From Pseudoalteromonas sp. GCY (GTDB lineage Bacteria > Pseudomonadota > Gammaproteobacteria > Enterobacterales > Alteromonadaceae), in assembly GCF_016695175.1 (NCBI RefSeq), contig NZ_CP068023.1, positions 1,538,501-1,602,500 of the forward strand: a DNA stretch of 64,000 bases, given 5' to 3'. Of this stretch, positions 16,249-25,761 are shown piece after piece. Below the pieces are notes generated by a model, which saw nothing but the letters and a program-made list of their open reading frames with translations, made no database searches and was not told where the DNA came from. Position 1 is the first letter of the stretch; every line of letters begins with the position of its first letter. A program made the position numbers and the translations under genes.

Positions 16249-17280
16249 CTATGCCGCTAAGATTTTTGGCTCGTATGTTGAACCGTTTTTAAGTAAGGCA
16301 TAGGCAGTTCTAACCGTTTTGTTGGTCAATGCAATGGCAACACATTTCACGCTTTTCTTGGCGAGTAGGTTTTTTATCCAGCGTTCTTTCTCTGTGGTCG
16401 CTTCTTTATGTTTTAGCCTGCTGACTACCGTTCTTGCACCGAGAAACAGGTTTTTCCTTAATGTATTGCCTCGTCTTTTGGGGATATGACCTATCTTGGC
16501 TTTTCCGCCTGATGAGTGCTGGGTCGGTGTAACACCTGCACATGCGGCCGCTCCTCTGGCATCACTAAATTGTGAAGTATTGCCTAAAAAGGATAGCAGC
16601 TCTATCGCGATAATTGGGCCAACGCCTTCTAATGCCATTAAACGCTGGCAACTGTCATTTTGCTTGGTTATCGCTTCAACTTGTTTATGTAGCTGTGCTT
16701 TAGCGTCGCATTGTGTTTTATATAGGTCATAACTCACCGCGAGTGCTTGTTTTAATGCGATGGGGAGCGCATTTTCAGCATCTTCTAAAATATCTGGAAC
16801 GACTTGTGTTAACGCAGCATCGCCTTGATTAATGACAATACCAAACTCTAATAGCAAGCCACGTATTTGATTTGAAAGCTGAGTCTTTTGTTTATCTATT
16901 AAGGCTCTCGCTTGACTCAATGATTGTAACGTTTGCTCTTCAACCGTCATGATTTTACAGGGCTTCACGTTGTATGCTTGGCTTGCACTGGCAATGGCGA
17001 GGACATCGTTTGCATCGGTTTTTTGGCCTTGCCTAAACGCTTTTACGAACTTAGGGGGAAGCAACATGACGTCGTGCCCCAGTGACAGTGCTTTGCGAGC
17101 GATATGCTGGGCGCTACCACAAGCTTCCATCACGACCTTTGAACCCTCGGTTTTTGCTAGCAACTCAAGCATAGGTTCGCGTTTCATTGGCTTATTAAAC
17201 TTGAGTTTATTGCCTTTCAGCTGTGCCACCTGGAAAATGTTTTTTGCCAAGTCGATAGCAATTAAATTAGACTGTGTCAT
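16249..17280 (-). CDS. IS110-family transposase (DEDD recombinase)
   Basis: 343 residues from an ATG at 17280 with AAGGAG seven bases upstream. The N-terminal RuvC-like DEDD domain shows AIDLAKNIFQV (first Asp), VVMEACGSAQHIAR (Glu) and QKTDANDVLAIASA (Asp pair). The C-terminal Transposase_20 domain carries LMALEGVGPIIAIELLSFLG and the serine-bearing THSSGGKAKIG-like block (TPTQHSSGGKAKIGHIPKRR). These enzymes cut and rejoin DNA under guidance of an element-encoded RNA. The frame is intact, so the copy may be active. Confidence 0.93.
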   Translation of the reverse strand: MTQSNLIAIDLAKNIFQVAQLKGNKLKFNKPMKREPMLELLAKTEGSKVVMEACGSAQHIARKALSLGHDVMLLPPKFVKAFRQGQKTDANDVLAIASASQAYNVKPCKIMTVEEQTLQSLSQARALIDKQKTQLSNQIRGLLLEFGIVINQGDAALTQVVPDILEDAENALPIALKQALAVSYDLYKTQCDAKAQLHKQVEAITKQNDSCQRLMALEGVGPIIAIELLSFLGNTSQFSDARGAAACAGVTPTQHSSGGKAKIGHIPKRRGNTLRKNLFLGARTVVSRLKHKEATTEKERWIKNLLAKKSVKCVAIALTNKTVRTAYALLKNGSTYEPKILAA

Positions 17281-17363
17281 GTATGGACTCCTTATTTGGT
17301 AAAAGTGTTTTGCAATATCTTTATACCGTACTCTCCCGATAAGGGGGAGGAGTCCATACATCT

Positions 17364-17438
17364 CCTACTTCGGAGTAAATCCAGCCTGGTAGGAGGCGGT
17401 TTACCCGCCGAGCAGTTTGTGACTGGCGCGTATCTAGA
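17364..17438. repeat. Right part of repeat copy 3, beyond the insertion sequence
   Basis: The sequence from CCTACTTCGGAGTAAATCC through the GGCGGTTTACCCGCC hairpin to GAGCAGTTTGTGACTGG continues copy 3 after the insertion sequence. It then diverges near 17438, so copy 3 lacks the GAGGAGGGTGAGGGC end of copies 1 and 2. Confidence 0.75.
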
Positions 17439-17439
17439 C

Positions 17440-17544
17440 TCAGCAGATAGTTTTTCGGTTTGGATATTTCATCACGATGGTTGTGATGTAAAGAAAGTAT
17501 CAAATTCAATGGCAGAGTGGTTGAAGCGCGCTAAGACTGCTTAA
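17440..17544 (+). pseudogene. Possible C-terminal remnant of a LysR-type regulator
   Basis: The frame ending at 17544 reads SFSVWIFHHDGCDVKKVS followed by NSMAEWLKRAKTA and a stop. The VWI-HH...V...M-WL pattern resembles the very C-terminus of LysR regulators. Upstream of it is only repeat and insertion-sequence DNA, with no start. It may be the tail of a gene lost when the repeat array formed; a chance open frame is also possible. From 17545 to 17671 I see only a small GC hairpin near 17636-17651. Confidence 0.3.
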
Positions 17545-17671
17545 CTTTGGGGTAAACTGACCGTACAACTACCAGCGGTTGAGCGGGGCACTAATTCAAC
17601 TAACTCCCCCTTGCCCCCATCATTTCTCAGCGGAAGTACGCGCTTTCGCGTATGCGAACACAGGTGTAAGT

Positions 17672-19306
17672 TCACACCTTAAATTCATTTACCATTTGTG
17701 AGAGTCGTTGCGACATTTCGCTCAACTGCTGGCTCGATGTTTTGGTGTGTTCAGCGCCAAGGGCGGTTTGGTTTGCCACGGTTGCGATACCACTGATGTT
17801 GTCAGTCATGTCATTGAGATCTTCGGACTGTTTTTCACTCCAGATGGCGATATTAACGTTTATATCATGCACGGTTGCGATGGAGAGGTTGATTTGCTCT
17901 AGCGCTTGTTTACATTCTTGGCTCACTTTGAGGCTTTGTTCGGAGGCTGCACGGCAGCTTTCCATTTCTTCAACGGTTGTGGCGACGCCATTATGCAGTT
18001 TATCGATGATCGCTTGAATATCATCGGTGGACTGTTGCGTACGGTGAGCCAGCGTTCTTACCTCATCGGCCACCACTGCAAAACCGCGACCTTGTTCTCC
18101 CGCTCTTGCAGCCTCGATGGCCGCATTTAATGCTAATAAATTAGTTTGATCTGCCACTTTTTTAATGACATCAAGTACTGCACCGATCTCCGTTGATGAG
18201 CGTTGTAGTTCGAGCACGGCTTGTTGCGCTGAGTCGACGCTGTGAGAGGCATGCGCTATGACCGCCACGTTTTCGTCTACATGTGCCAGCCCTAGGGTCG
18301 TCAGTGTGGTTGTCTCTGTTACTTTATCGAGTGCGCGCTTTGATTCATTGTTGACAGAGTGTGCTACTTGATTAAGCGACTGCATTCGGTTTTGCACCGA
18401 TTCCGTTTCACTGTTTTGCTGACCAATACCCGTTTGGATCTGCTCAGTAATACAGGATAATTCCTCGGCTTGAGAGGCCAAAGAATGGGTATTTTCGTTG
18501 ATATCGTGAAGTACATCACGAAAATGCGCGTTCATTTTATTAAATGCGATAGCCATTTGGGCAAGTTCGTCTTTGCCGTGGCTTTTCAGTGAAATGGTGA
18601 GGTCTTTTTGCGCTGAAATGAGTCCCATAGTGCGGGTGAGTTTATCCAGCGGTTTAGTAATATTTTTACTGATCAAGCTAGAGAGGAAAATAAGTAATAT
18701 CGCGTAGCCGAGCGTTTCAGCGCTCATCAACATGAGTCGGTCATAAAACTGTTCTTCAACGTCTTGAAGGTAAATGCCTGTGCCGATTGCCCAGTTATAT
18801 TGCCCTAAGTTAACAATATAAGAAAGCTTGCTCTCAAGCTCCTTTGTACCTGGCTTTGGCCATTGATATTGGGCAAAGCCTTGTTGTTTTTGATTAGCAA
18901 TGACAACAAACTGGCTAAATGCCTCGCGAATAAAGCGTTCATGATGGTTAGTCATTGAGGTGCCGTTGAGTAATGGCTTAATGGGATGCGTTACCATGTT
19001 CCCGTTTAAGTCAAATAAGAAGAAGTAGCCAGCGTCACCATAGCGTGCGGCATCAATGAGCTTTTTTATTTTCTCTTGTCTTTGTTGTGGGGTGAGTGAG
19101 GCCTCGGTGGCAACCATGTTGATCTGTGCAACTGTGGTTTCCATTAGGTTTTTTGCATTAATGCGTCTTTCGTGCGTTAAGCTGTCTCGTAAAACGAGTG
19201 CTGATGAGAGTTGTACAAGGGCAATGAACACGACAGACAAAAGCAGACTAAGTCTGAGTTTATTGGGCACTTTCATCAAACCTAGGAGTTTATTCAGCTG
19301 CTTCAT
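17672..19306 (-). CDS. Methyl-accepting chemotaxis protein with periplasmic Cache domain
   Basis: 544 residues from the ATG at 19306 (GAGG seven bases before it). TM1 is at about 15-35, a single Cache sensor (residues about 50-180; YGDAGYFFLFDLNGNMVTHP, YNWAIGTGIYLQDVE), TM2 at about 190-210, then HAMP and the signalling domain. The conserved hairpin tip is VADQTNLLALNAAIEAARAG followed by VVADEVRTLAHRT. Cache domains of this type often bind small organic acids, but the ligand here is unknown. It should signal to CheA and the flagellar motor. The gene stands alone. Confidence 0.9.
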   Translation of the reverse strand: MKQLNKLLGLMKVPNKLRLSLLLSVVFIALVQLSSALVLRDSLTHERRINAKNLMETTVAQINMVATEASLTPQQRQEKIKKLIDAARYGDAGYFFLFDLNGNMVTHPIKPLLNGTSMTNHHERFIREAFSQFVVIANQKQQGFAQYQWPKPGTKELESKLSYIVNLGQYNWAIGTGIYLQDVEEQFYDRLMLMSAETLGYAILLIFLSSLISKNITKPLDKLTRTMGLISAQKDLTISLKSHGKDELAQMAIAFNKMNAHFRDVLHDINENTHSLASQAEELSCITEQIQTGIGQQNSETESVQNRMQSLNQVAHSVNNESKRALDKVTETTTLTTLGLAHVDENVAVIAHASHSVDSAQQAVLELQRSSTEIGAVLDVIKKVADQTNLLALNAAIEAARAGEQGRGFAVVADEVRTLAHRTQQSTDDIQAIIDKLHNGVATTVEEMESCRAASEQSLKVSQECKQALEQINLSIATVHDINVNIAIWSEKQSEDLNDMTDNISGIATVANQTALGAEHTKTSSQQLSEMSQRLSQMVNEFKV

Positions 19307-19490
19307 GAGATCCTCTAGTAGCAATGGATTAGTTGAAATGACAGCGATGTCAGTTGGCGAGGATCATACTTAGAACGAACCAAAAATAAATAGCATGAAC
19401 ACAGGGTGAATAAGGCATTCAGCCGTGCATATGGCTATCTAGTTGATAGTTAATAAAAATGTTAACATTTACGTTTTGTAAATGATTGTG

Positions 19491-19509
19491 AATGAGAACT
19501 ATTGCTAAT
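19491..19509. promoter_or_regulatory. Weak Fur-box-like sequence
   Basis: AATGAGAACTATTGCTAAT lies between the chemoreceptor gene and the next gene. It shares part of the Fur consensus but has several mismatches in the 7-1-7 alignment, so it is only a suggestion. The rest of 19307-19595 holds nothing else I can support. Confidence 0.2.
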
Positions 19510-19569
19510 AAATGCGTCTAAGGATTTTGTCTTAGGGAAGGACGGAGGTTGAGGATAGATTAAGAAAAT

Positions 19570-19583
19570 TTGATATAGATCAT
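19570..19583. promoter_or_regulatory. FNR-like site upstream of the 143-aa gene and cyo operon
   Basis: TTGAT-ATAG-ATCAT matches the FNR consensus TTGAT-N4-ATCAA except for the last base. It is centred about 53 bases before the start predicted from the promoter at 19596-19623. Oxygen-dependent control would make sense for a terminal oxidase locus. Confidence 0.4.
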
Positions 19584-19595
19584 TGCAGATATCGC

Positions 19596-19623
19596 TTGAA
19601 TCGAATAGCGACTTTGTTATACT
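19596..19623 (+). promoter_or_regulatory. Predicted promoter upstream of the 143-aa gene
   Basis: TTGAAT, a 16-base spacer and TATACT. The expected transcript would begin near 19630 and carry a small hairpin (TTTCAGT-TTAG-ACTGAAA, 19634-19651) in its leader. Confidence 0.5.
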
Positions 19624-19698
19624 CGCTGCGAATTTTCAGTTTAGACTGAAAGTTCTGAACTAATCAATTCTATCAAGATAAAAACATCAGGATAATCT

Positions 19699-20130
19699 GT
19701 GCCACTGTTAAGCTATGTTCGACATACTGCTACTACTGACGACACAACCTATCAAGGTTGTGCGATGACGCGTGCGCAGTTATTCGGTCGTATTTTCAGT
19801 GTGCTAAGCGCGTTGATGATGTTTAACACGGCATTATTATTCACTGGCATGCTAGGTGATGTAGCTGAATTAGAAGCACTTTTTTCAGATAATTCACTAT
19901 CTGATTCTGTGTTGGTGATGCTCGGAGAGTTTTGGGCTCAGCCTATCTTGTCATTGCAATTATTGATAGGCCTTTATTGGTTAGTTTTCCATACTATTTT
20001 GCCTACACGCGTAGGCGTTGTCCTGCGTAAAACGGCATTCGCCTCTACTGAGGCTATTCAACCTCAACCGGTGCCTAGCGCACATGGTTGTCGTGCTCCT
20101 CCTTTTGGGTACCGCTGTCTGTTTGCGTAA
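19699..20130 (+). CDS. Unrecognised small membrane protein upstream of cyoA
   Basis: 143 residues from a GTG preceded by AGGAT; an internal ATG at 19765 is an alternative start. Two hydrophobic segments (about 30-52 and 75-98) separated by an acidic stretch suggest a two-pass membrane protein. The last 40 residues are polar and Pro/Cys-containing with no motif I know. It points towards cyoABCDE 476 bp away and has its own promoter. Whether it belongs to the oxidase operon is open. The frame is clean and the upstream signals are good. Confidence 0.5.
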   Translation: MPLLSYVRHTATTDDTTYQGCAMTRAQLFGRIFSVLSALMMFNTALLFTGMLGDVAELEALFSDNSLSDSVLVMLGEFWAQPILSLQLLIGLYWLVFHTILPTRVGVVLRKTAFASTEAIQPQPVPSAHGCRAPPFGYRCLFA

Positions 20131-20156
20131 TCGCAATATTTGAGCCAGTGCGTTTA

Positions 20157-20194
20157 ATACCAATTTGTCTTAATACTTGTTCAATTTTTAGGAG
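20157..20194 (-). repeat. Dispersed palindromic repeat, half copy (copy C)
   Basis: ATACCAATTTGTCTTAATAC and the following TTGTTCAATTTTTAGGAG match, in reverse orientation, the repeat at 54091-54139. The second arm is missing. The rest of 20195-20606 is AT-rich leader DNA before cyoA. It contains a 74-codon open frame from a TTG at 20329 that I do not consider a gene. Confidence 0.5.
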
Positions 20195-20606
20195 TAATCC
20201 TGACGCTAACTGCATTAAAAATTTCTTATTTAGAACAATTAAATAACAAATTTTTTGCCTGGTTATCGACAAGATTTTTTCGCCTCAAAATAGACCACTT
20301 AATTAAGCAGATAGGAATAATTTGCACCTTGTGGATCAGCAGTCAGCAATTCAGTTTCAATTGCATTAATTGGCTACTTACAGTCCTTTTAGGGCGAATT
20401 GTAAGTTTAGCAAATGTGATTGTCCGTTTACTGTATCGATTATTTGGTAAATGGTTAGTGACTGGTATCAAAGGAGCGTTTCCCTTCACTAATGTATTTT
20501 CCCTGATGGATACAGTGCAATTCGAACTTGTGCAGCATAGCTTGCACAAATAGATACTCAGCGTGCTTAACAAATAAGCCGCAGCTTATCGTTGAAGGGT
20601 AATCAA

Positions 20607-21515
20607 TTGAATAAACGTAGTGTTGTGAATTATGCGTTCGCTTCATTGGGGCTTATGCTCACCGGCTGTAGTGGTGGCATTTTAGATCCCAAGGGGCAAA
20701 TTGGCATGGATGAGAAGTCCTTGATCATCATTGCCACTGTACTGATGTTACTCGTTGTAGTACCAGTTATTATTCTTACCTTATATTTTGCGTGGAAGTA
20801 CCGAGACGGTCGAGACCACGAGATCTATGCACCTAAATGGGCTCACTCTAACAAAATAGAAGCCGTGGTTTGGACCATTCCGATTGTGATTATTATTGTA
20901 CTTGGGGTGATCACTTGGCGCTCTACACAATCACTGGATCCGTACAAGCCGTTGGAGGGTAAGGGTGAACACCTCACTGTTCAGGTGGTATCGCTAAACT
21001 GGAAGTGGTTATTTATCTATCCAGAGCAAGGCATTGCTACAGTGAATGAGCTGGTGTTTCCAGCGAATGTACCAGTGGAGTACAAAATCACTTCCGAAAG
21101 CACCATGAACTCTTTCTTTATTCCGCAGCTTGGTAGCCAAATTTACTCGATGGCCGGAATGGAAACACAGCTTCACCTGATTGCCAACGAGCCGGGGACG
21201 TTCAAAGGCTTTTCTGCTAACTACAGTGGAGCGGGCTTTACGGGTATGAAGTTCGATGCCATTGCGACCAAAGATAAAGCAAGTTTTGATAACTGGGTTG
21301 CCGATGTCAAAGCAAACGGCGAAGCCTTAACCGCACGTCGTTACACGCAACTGGCTGAGCCTTCGGAATATCACCCCGTTGAATATTTTGGCTCGGTAGA
21401 GCAGGGCTTATTCCACACCATAGTTATGAAGTACATGCAGGGCCATGGCGAAATGAGTTACTACGCCAAACCAGAGCATGCTGCGCATCCACATCACGGC
21501 AAGGCTGAGGAGTAA
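20607..21515 (+). CDS. cyoA: Cytochrome bo3-type quinol oxidase subunit II
   Basis: 302 residues. I choose a TTG start at 20607 because GAAGGG lies seven bases before it; this gives a lipoprotein signal with LMLTGCSGG. Two membrane helices (about 35-60, 80-100) precede a periplasmic cupredoxin domain ([13 protein letters not shown], then [17 protein letters not shown]). The Cu-A ligands of cytochrome c oxidases are absent (the region reads [12 protein letters not shown]), so it is a quinol oxidase subunit. It is first in the tight operon cyoABCDE; subunit I begins two bases after its stop. Confidence 0.93.
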   Translation: MNKRSVVNYAFASLGLMLTGCSGGILDPKGQIGMDEKSLIIIATVLMLLVVVPVIILTLYFAWKYRDGRDHEIYAPKWAHSNKIEAVVWTIPIVIIIVLGVITWRSTQSLDPYKPLEGKGEHLTVQVVSLNWKWLFIYPEQGIATVNELVFPANVPVEYKITSESTMNSFFIPQLGSQIYSMAGMETQLHLIANEPGTFKGFSANYSGAGFTGMKFDAIATKDKASFDNWVADVKANGEALTARRYTQLAEPSEYHPVEYFGSVEQGLFHTIVMKYMQGHGEMSYYAKPEHAAHPHHGKAEE

Positions 21516-21517
21516 TT

Positions 21518-23500
21518 ATGTCGTTGTTTGGTAAATTATCCATTGAGGCAATCCCCTATCACGAACCCATCATTATGGTGACGTTAGCTGTGGTGGCGAT
21601 TGTTGGTCTAATTGTGGCGGCAATGGTCACAAAGCACAAAAAATGGGGCGTGCTGTGGCACGATTGGATCACTTCAATCGATCATAAACGCCTAGGCGTG
21701 ATGTACATTATCTTGGCATTAATTATGTTAATGCGTGGTTTTGCCGACGCCATCATGATGCGTACACAGTTGGCGATGGCCACAAGCGGCGCAGCCGGTT
21801 ACTTACCTCCTGAGCACTATGACCAAATCTTCACCGCGCACGGGGTGATCATGATCATCTTTATGGCGATGCCATTTATGATAGGTTTGATGAATATCAT
21901 CTTGCCACTGCAAATTGGTGCTAGAGATGTTGCCTTTCCGTTTTTGAATAACCTCAGTTTTTGGTTGACGGCGGGCGGGGCAATTCTGATCAATTTATCC
22001 TTGGCATTTGGTGAGTTTGCAAAAACCGGTTGGGTGGCGTATCCGCCATTGTCTGAGTTGTCGTTTAGTCCGGGTGTTGGGGTGGATTACTATATTTGGG
22101 CACTGCAAATATCCGGACTTGGGACATTGCTCACCGCCGTGAATTTCTTGGTAACCGTATTTAAGATGCGTGCACCTGGCATGACGCTAATGAAAATGCC
22201 TATTTTTACTTGGACTTGTACTTGGGCAAATATCCTAGTTGCGGCGTCTTTCCCAATTCTTACTGCGGTGCTAGCGATGCTAACGCTTGACCGTTATATG
22301 GATTTCCACTTCTTCACCAATGAAGCCGGTGGTAATGCCATGATGTATATCAATCTGTTCTGGGCATGGGGTCACCCTGAAGTTTATATTTTGATTTTGC
22401 CTGCGTTTGGGATTTTCTCAGAAATTATTTCAACCTTTACAGGCAAACGCCTGTTTGGCTATAAGTCGATGGTGTATGCCAGCGGTGCGATTTCTATTTT
22501 GGGCTTTATTGTTTGGCTACATCACTTCTTTACTATGGGTTCAAGCGCCAATGTTAATGCTTTCTTTGGGGTCATGACGATGGTCATTGCGGTCCCGACG
22601 GGAGTAAAACTCTTCAACTGGTTATTTACCATGTATCGCGGTCGTTTGCGGATCACGGTGCCGGTCCTTTGGACGTTAGGGTTTATGGTGACCTTTACCG
22701 TAGGTGGGATGACCGGCGTACTGCTTGCAATTCCTGGCGCGGACTATGTGCTGCACAACAGTCTTTTTCTTATCGCACACTTTCATAACACCATTATCGG
22801 TGGGGCGGTGTTTGGTTATCTAGCGGGTTTTGCTTACTGGTTCCCTAAAGTAATGGGTTACAAGCTTGATGAGCGTTGGGGTAAAGCCTCATTCTGGTGC
22901 TGGCTGGTTGGCTTTTTTGTGGCCTTTATGCCGCTTTATGTGCTTGGCTTCTTAGGCATGACACGTCGCCTTAATCATACCAACACGCCAGAGTGGAACA
23001 TTTGGCTATACATCGCGTGTATTGGTGCCTTTATCATTATGTTTGGGATAGTTTTCCAAGTGGTACAGCTAGTGGTGAGCTACAAAAACCGCGAGCAATT
23101 GCAAGACACTACCGGCGATCCGTGGAACGGGCATACGCTGGAATGGTCTACGGACTCTCCACCGCAGTACTACAACTTCGCGAAAACCCCTGTAGTTGAC
23201 GACATTGACGCTTGGACGGAAATGAAAGAGCAGGGACAGGCATACCAAAAGCCTGCACAGTATCAACCTATTCACATGCCAAAAAATACCCCGGCTGGAG
23301 TGCTTATCAGCGCGTCATTGACCGTGTTTTGCTTTGCCATGATTTGGCATATTTGGTGGTTAGCGGCGGTTGGTTTTGTCAGTGCTATCGCGGTATTTAT
23401 TAAGCGTTGTTACACCCGAGACGTTGATTATTATGTTCAGGTTGACGAGATTGAGCAGATTGAGTCTGCCCACCTTTCTCGCGCATTACAGGAGGGTTAA
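21518..23500 (+). CDS. cyoB: Cytochrome bo3-type quinol oxidase subunit I
   Basis: 660 residues with about fifteen membrane helices, the usual length for CyoB. The haem-copper core is clear: [19 protein letters not shown] (low-spin haem His), [17 protein letters not shown] (Cu-B His and the cross-linked Tyr), WLHHFFTMG (Cu-B His pair) and [14 protein letters not shown] (haem ligands). It reduces oxygen with electrons from ubiquinol and pumps protons. It sits between cyoA and cyoC with gaps of a few bases. Confidence 0.96.
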   Translation: MSLFGKLSIEAIPYHEPIIMVTLAVVAIVGLIVAAMVTKHKKWGVLWHDWITSIDHKRLGVMYIILALIMLMRGFADAIMMRTQLAMATSGAAGYLPPEHYDQIFTAHGVIMIIFMAMPFMIGLMNIILPLQIGARDVAFPFLNNLSFWLTAGGAILINLSLAFGEFAKTGWVAYPPLSELSFSPGVGVDYYIWALQISGLGTLLTAVNFLVTVFKMRAPGMTLMKMPIFTWTCTWANILVAASFPILTAVLAMLTLDRYMDFHFFTNEAGGNAMMYINLFWAWGHPEVYILILPAFGIFSEIISTFTGKRLFGYKSMVYASGAISILGFIVWLHHFFTMGSSANVNAFFGVMTMVIAVPTGVKLFNWLFTMYRGRLRITVPVLWTLGFMVTFTVGGMTGVLLAIPGADYVLHNSLFLIAHFHNTIIGGAVFGYLAGFAYWFPKVMGYKLDERWGKASFWCWLVGFFVAFMPLYVLGFLGMTRRLNHTNTPEWNIWLYIACIGAFIIMFGIVFQVVQLVVSYKNREQLQDTTGDPWNGHTLEWSTDSPPQYYNFAKTPVVDDIDAWTEMKEQGQAYQKPAQYQPIHMPKNTPAGVLISASLTVFCFAMIWHIWWLAAVGFVSAIAVFIKRCYTRDVDYYVQVDEIEQIESAHLSRALQEG

Positions 23501-23503
23501 TTC

Positions 23504-24124
23504 ATGAGTGCAATTACTCCCGCTACGCTGCATGCATTAGAAGATGCTCACGAGCATGCAGATCATGACACAGGTTCAAATACCGTATTCGGTTTTTGGC
23601 TATATCTGATGACGGACTGTTTGTTGTTTGCTTCTTTCTTTGCCACTTATGCCGTGTTGTACATGAACACGGCAGGTGGCGTGTCTGGCAAAGACATATT
23701 CGAGCTGGGCTTTGTTGCGGTTGAAACCGCGGCCCTACTGTTAAGTAGTATTACCTTTGGGTTTGCCATGATAGCGGCAAACAAACAGAAAAAGTCGCAA
23801 ACCTTATCTTGGCTTGCGGTGACATTTGCCTTTGGTGCGGTGTTTATTGGTATGGAAGTATATGAATTCCATCACTTAATAGTACATGGTCATGGACCAC
23901 AGCATAGTGCTTTTCTGACTTCTTTCTTCTCATTGGTAGGTCTGCACGGCATGCACGTGACGGCAGGCTTGATTTGGATGACTGTGATGATGATTGAAGT
24001 GACACGTCGTGGTCTTAAGCCACAAACGGTAACGCGTTTGAGCTGCTTAAGCTTGTTCTGGCACTTTTTAGATATCGTGTGGATCTGTGTATTTACCGTT
24101 GTTTATTTAATGGGGGCAATGTAA
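23504..24124 (+). CDS. cyoC: Cytochrome bo3-type quinol oxidase subunit III
   Basis: 206 residues with five membrane helices after a His-rich N-terminus ([10 protein letters not shown]). [32 protein letters not shown] and [15 protein letters not shown] match CyoC. It helps stabilise subunit I. The last base of its stop codon is the first base of the cyoD start. Confidence 0.94.
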   Translation: MSAITPATLHALEDAHEHADHDTGSNTVFGFWLYLMTDCLLFASFFATYAVLYMNTAGGVSGKDIFELGFVAVETAALLLSSITFGFAMIAANKQKKSQTLSWLAVTFAFGAVFIGMEVYEFHHLIVHGHGPQHSAFLTSFFSLVGLHGMHVTAGLIWMTVMMIEVTRRGLKPQTVTRLSCLSLFWHFLDIVWICVFTVVYLMGAM

Positions 24125-24483
24125 TGAGCCATAGTGAATCTCAAGCGTTAGCACAGATGGATGTTCACGAGCATGAACACGACAGCCACGGTAGTGTGAA
24201 GTCGTATCTAATTGGTTTTGTGCTATCCGTTATTTTGACAGCCATTCCTTTTGCTGCCGTGATGAGTGGCGGCTTGTCATCTAGCACGACATTTTGGACG
24301 TTAGTGACAACGGCGTTAGTGCAAATTTGGGTGCACCTGAAGTACTTTTTACACCTGAATTTTGTGACGGAAGAAGGCAAGGCAAGCACGCTTTCCTTTA
24401 TCTTTAGTGCGTTGATTATTGTGATGGTAGTGGGGCTGTCGGTCTGGATCATCTACGAATCGAACGCCATGATGATGTATTAA
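24124..24483 (+). CDS. cyoD: Cytochrome bo3-type quinol oxidase subunit IV
   Basis: 119 residues from the ATG at 24124, which shares one base with the cyoC stop (TAATG). A His-rich N-terminal part ([12 protein letters not shown]) is followed by three membrane helices with [13 protein letters not shown], typical of CyoD. It assists assembly of the oxidase. Confidence 0.92.
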   Translation: MSHSESQALAQMDVHEHEHDSHGSVKSYLIGFVLSVILTAIPFAAVMSGGLSSSTTFWTLVTTALVQIWVHLKYFLHLNFVTEEGKASTLSFIFSALIIVMVVGLSVWIIYESNAMMMY

Positions 24484-24496
24484 CAGGAGAGTAGTC

Positions 24497-25375
24497 ATGC
24501 TGCGTCGTTATTTTCAGGTGACAAAACCTGGGATCATTATGGGAAACTTGATTTCAGTCGCAGGAGGCTTTTTATTGGCCTCTCGAGGTGAAGTTGATTG
24601 GCTGCTATTTGCCTTGACTCTACTGGGGCTATCTTTAGTCGTTGCGTCAGGTTGTGTAGTTAACAATGTCATCGACAGGGATATCGATGCGGCAATGGCT
24701 CGCACTAAAACTCGTGTGACAGTAACTGGGGAAATTTCCTCAGCTGCTGCACTGTCACATAGTCTGGTACTCGGATTATCTGGCTTTGGGCTCTTAGCCT
24801 ATTTCACCAATTGGATTGCGCTGAGTTTTGCCGCATTTGGGTTTTTTATTTATGTCGGTGTTTACAGCTTATACATGAAACGAAACTCAGTGTATGGCAC
24901 GGTGGTTGGTAGCCTGTCTGGGGCAGTGCCTCCTGTGGTTGGTTACTGCGCAGTAAGCGGGGTGTTTGACTCTGGCGCTGCCATTTTATTATTGATGTTT
25001 TGTCTTTGGCAAATGCCGCACTCTTATGCCATTGCGATTTTCCGTTTTGAAGATTACCGGGCCGCGAATATTCCGGTGTTGCCAGTCGCGCAAGGTGTTG
25101 AAAAGGCCAAGCATCATATTGTTTTGTATATCGCCATTTATGCACTCGTGGTGATGTTACTGCCGCTTAGCGGTTATACCGGCATAGCATTTATGGCGGT
25201 GGCCTGTACAACCAGTTTTTGGTGGTTATTGATGGCGCTAAAAGGATACCAAAGAGACTTAGATTTACATGGTTGGGCGAGGCAAGTATTTGCATTCTCA
25301 ATAGTCAATATCACAGTTCTAAGTATTGCGATGGCGATTGATAATCACAGCACAGTTTCTGCGATGCTGTACTGA
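24497..25375 (+). CDS. cyoE: Protohaem IX farnesyltransferase (haem O synthase)
   Basis: 292 residues, a UbiA-family prenyltransferase with eight or nine membrane helices. The first Asp-rich motif is [18 protein letters not shown], and the second region is [16 protein letters not shown]. It makes the haem O used by CyoB, which explains its place at the end of the operon. An AGGAG ribosome site is present and a strong terminator follows. Confidence 0.94.
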   Translation: MLRRYFQVTKPGIIMGNLISVAGGFLLASRGEVDWLLFALTLLGLSLVVASGCVVNNVIDRDIDAAMARTKTRVTVTGEISSAAALSHSLVLGLSGFGLLAYFTNWIALSFAAFGFFIYVGVYSLYMKRNSVYGTVVGSLSGAVPPVVGYCAVSGVFDSGAAILLLMFCLWQMPHSYAIAIFRFEDYRAANIPVLPVAQGVEKAKHHIVLYIAIYALVVMLLPLSGYTGIAFMAVACTTSFWWLLMALKGYQRDLDLHGWARQVFAFSIVNITVLSIAMAIDNHSTVSAMLY

Positions 25376-25404
25376 TCGCAGATTATCCCAAAGTAACTAA
25401 AATC

Positions 25405-25427
25405 CAAAGGCCCGATGGGCCTTTTTT
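25405..25427 (+). terminator. Terminator of cyoABCDE
   Basis: AAAGGCCC-GAT-GGGCCTTT, followed by a run of T. Confidence 0.85.
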
Positions 25428-25513
25428 CGTTCTTATTTTATTTGTCTTACATCGCTTGCTTTTTACCCGTTTTATCTCCATATCCAGCTTATTGAATAGG
25501 TGAGAACATAATA

Positions 25514-25741
25514 ATGGATATAGGGATCACAGAGGTATTGTTGTTATTTACGGCGATTTTTATCGCGTCCTTTTTACTTTTTAAGGTCGTGCTGTGGGCC
25601 AAAAAAATGCCAAAAGGCGCCTATCTATTTTTGGCTTTAATGCCGCTCATTTCTCTTTTTCCTATTCCACCACCCGTTTTTAAAAATGTCGCGAAAGCCA
25701 AACAAGAACAACGTAAAAAAGCACCTAAATCAGAACCATAA
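25514..25741 (+). CDS. Small unrecognised membrane protein, 75 aa
   Basis: 75 residues with two hydrophobic segments (about 5-28 and 36-52) and a basic, Lys-rich tail. A good ribosome site (AGGTGAG) precedes the ATG. It lies 20 bases upstream of a YciI-like gene and probably shares its transcript. I know no function for it. Confidence 0.6.
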   Translation: MDIGITEVLLLFTAIFIASFLLFKVVLWAKKMPKGAYLFLALMPLISLFPIPPPVFKNVAKAKQEQRKKAPKSEP

Positions 25742-25761
25742 TCACACAGGAAAATAGCTTA

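Larger units (their letters stand above)
15962..17363 (-). mobile_element. IS110-family (IS1111-like) insertion sequence, about 1.4 kb
   Basis: The element splits repeat copy 3. It contains one transposase gene on the minus strand. Thirteen-base subterminal inverted repeats (TATGGACTCCTCC at 15964-15976, GGAGGAGTCCATA at 17346-17358) lie two to three bases inside the ends. A CT dinucleotide flanks both ends (15960-15961, 17362-17363). Removing the element restores GCGGCT-CCTACTTCGG, as in the neighbouring copies. The long non-coding part (about 270 bp) is downstream of the transposase. Subterminal repeats and a downstream non-coding region are marks of the IS1111 group. Confidence 0.85.

Noticed and set aside
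17510..17560. tRNA-like stretch (GGCAGAGTGGTTGAAGCGC)
   Set aside because: It resembles the D-arm region of a serine tRNA, but no acceptor stem or T-arm (GGTTCGA) follows, and it reads better as the end of a coding remnant.
20329..20553. 74-codon open frame before cyoA starting with TTG
   Set aside because: Weak start, no clear ribosome site and no recognisable features. It is probably leader DNA.
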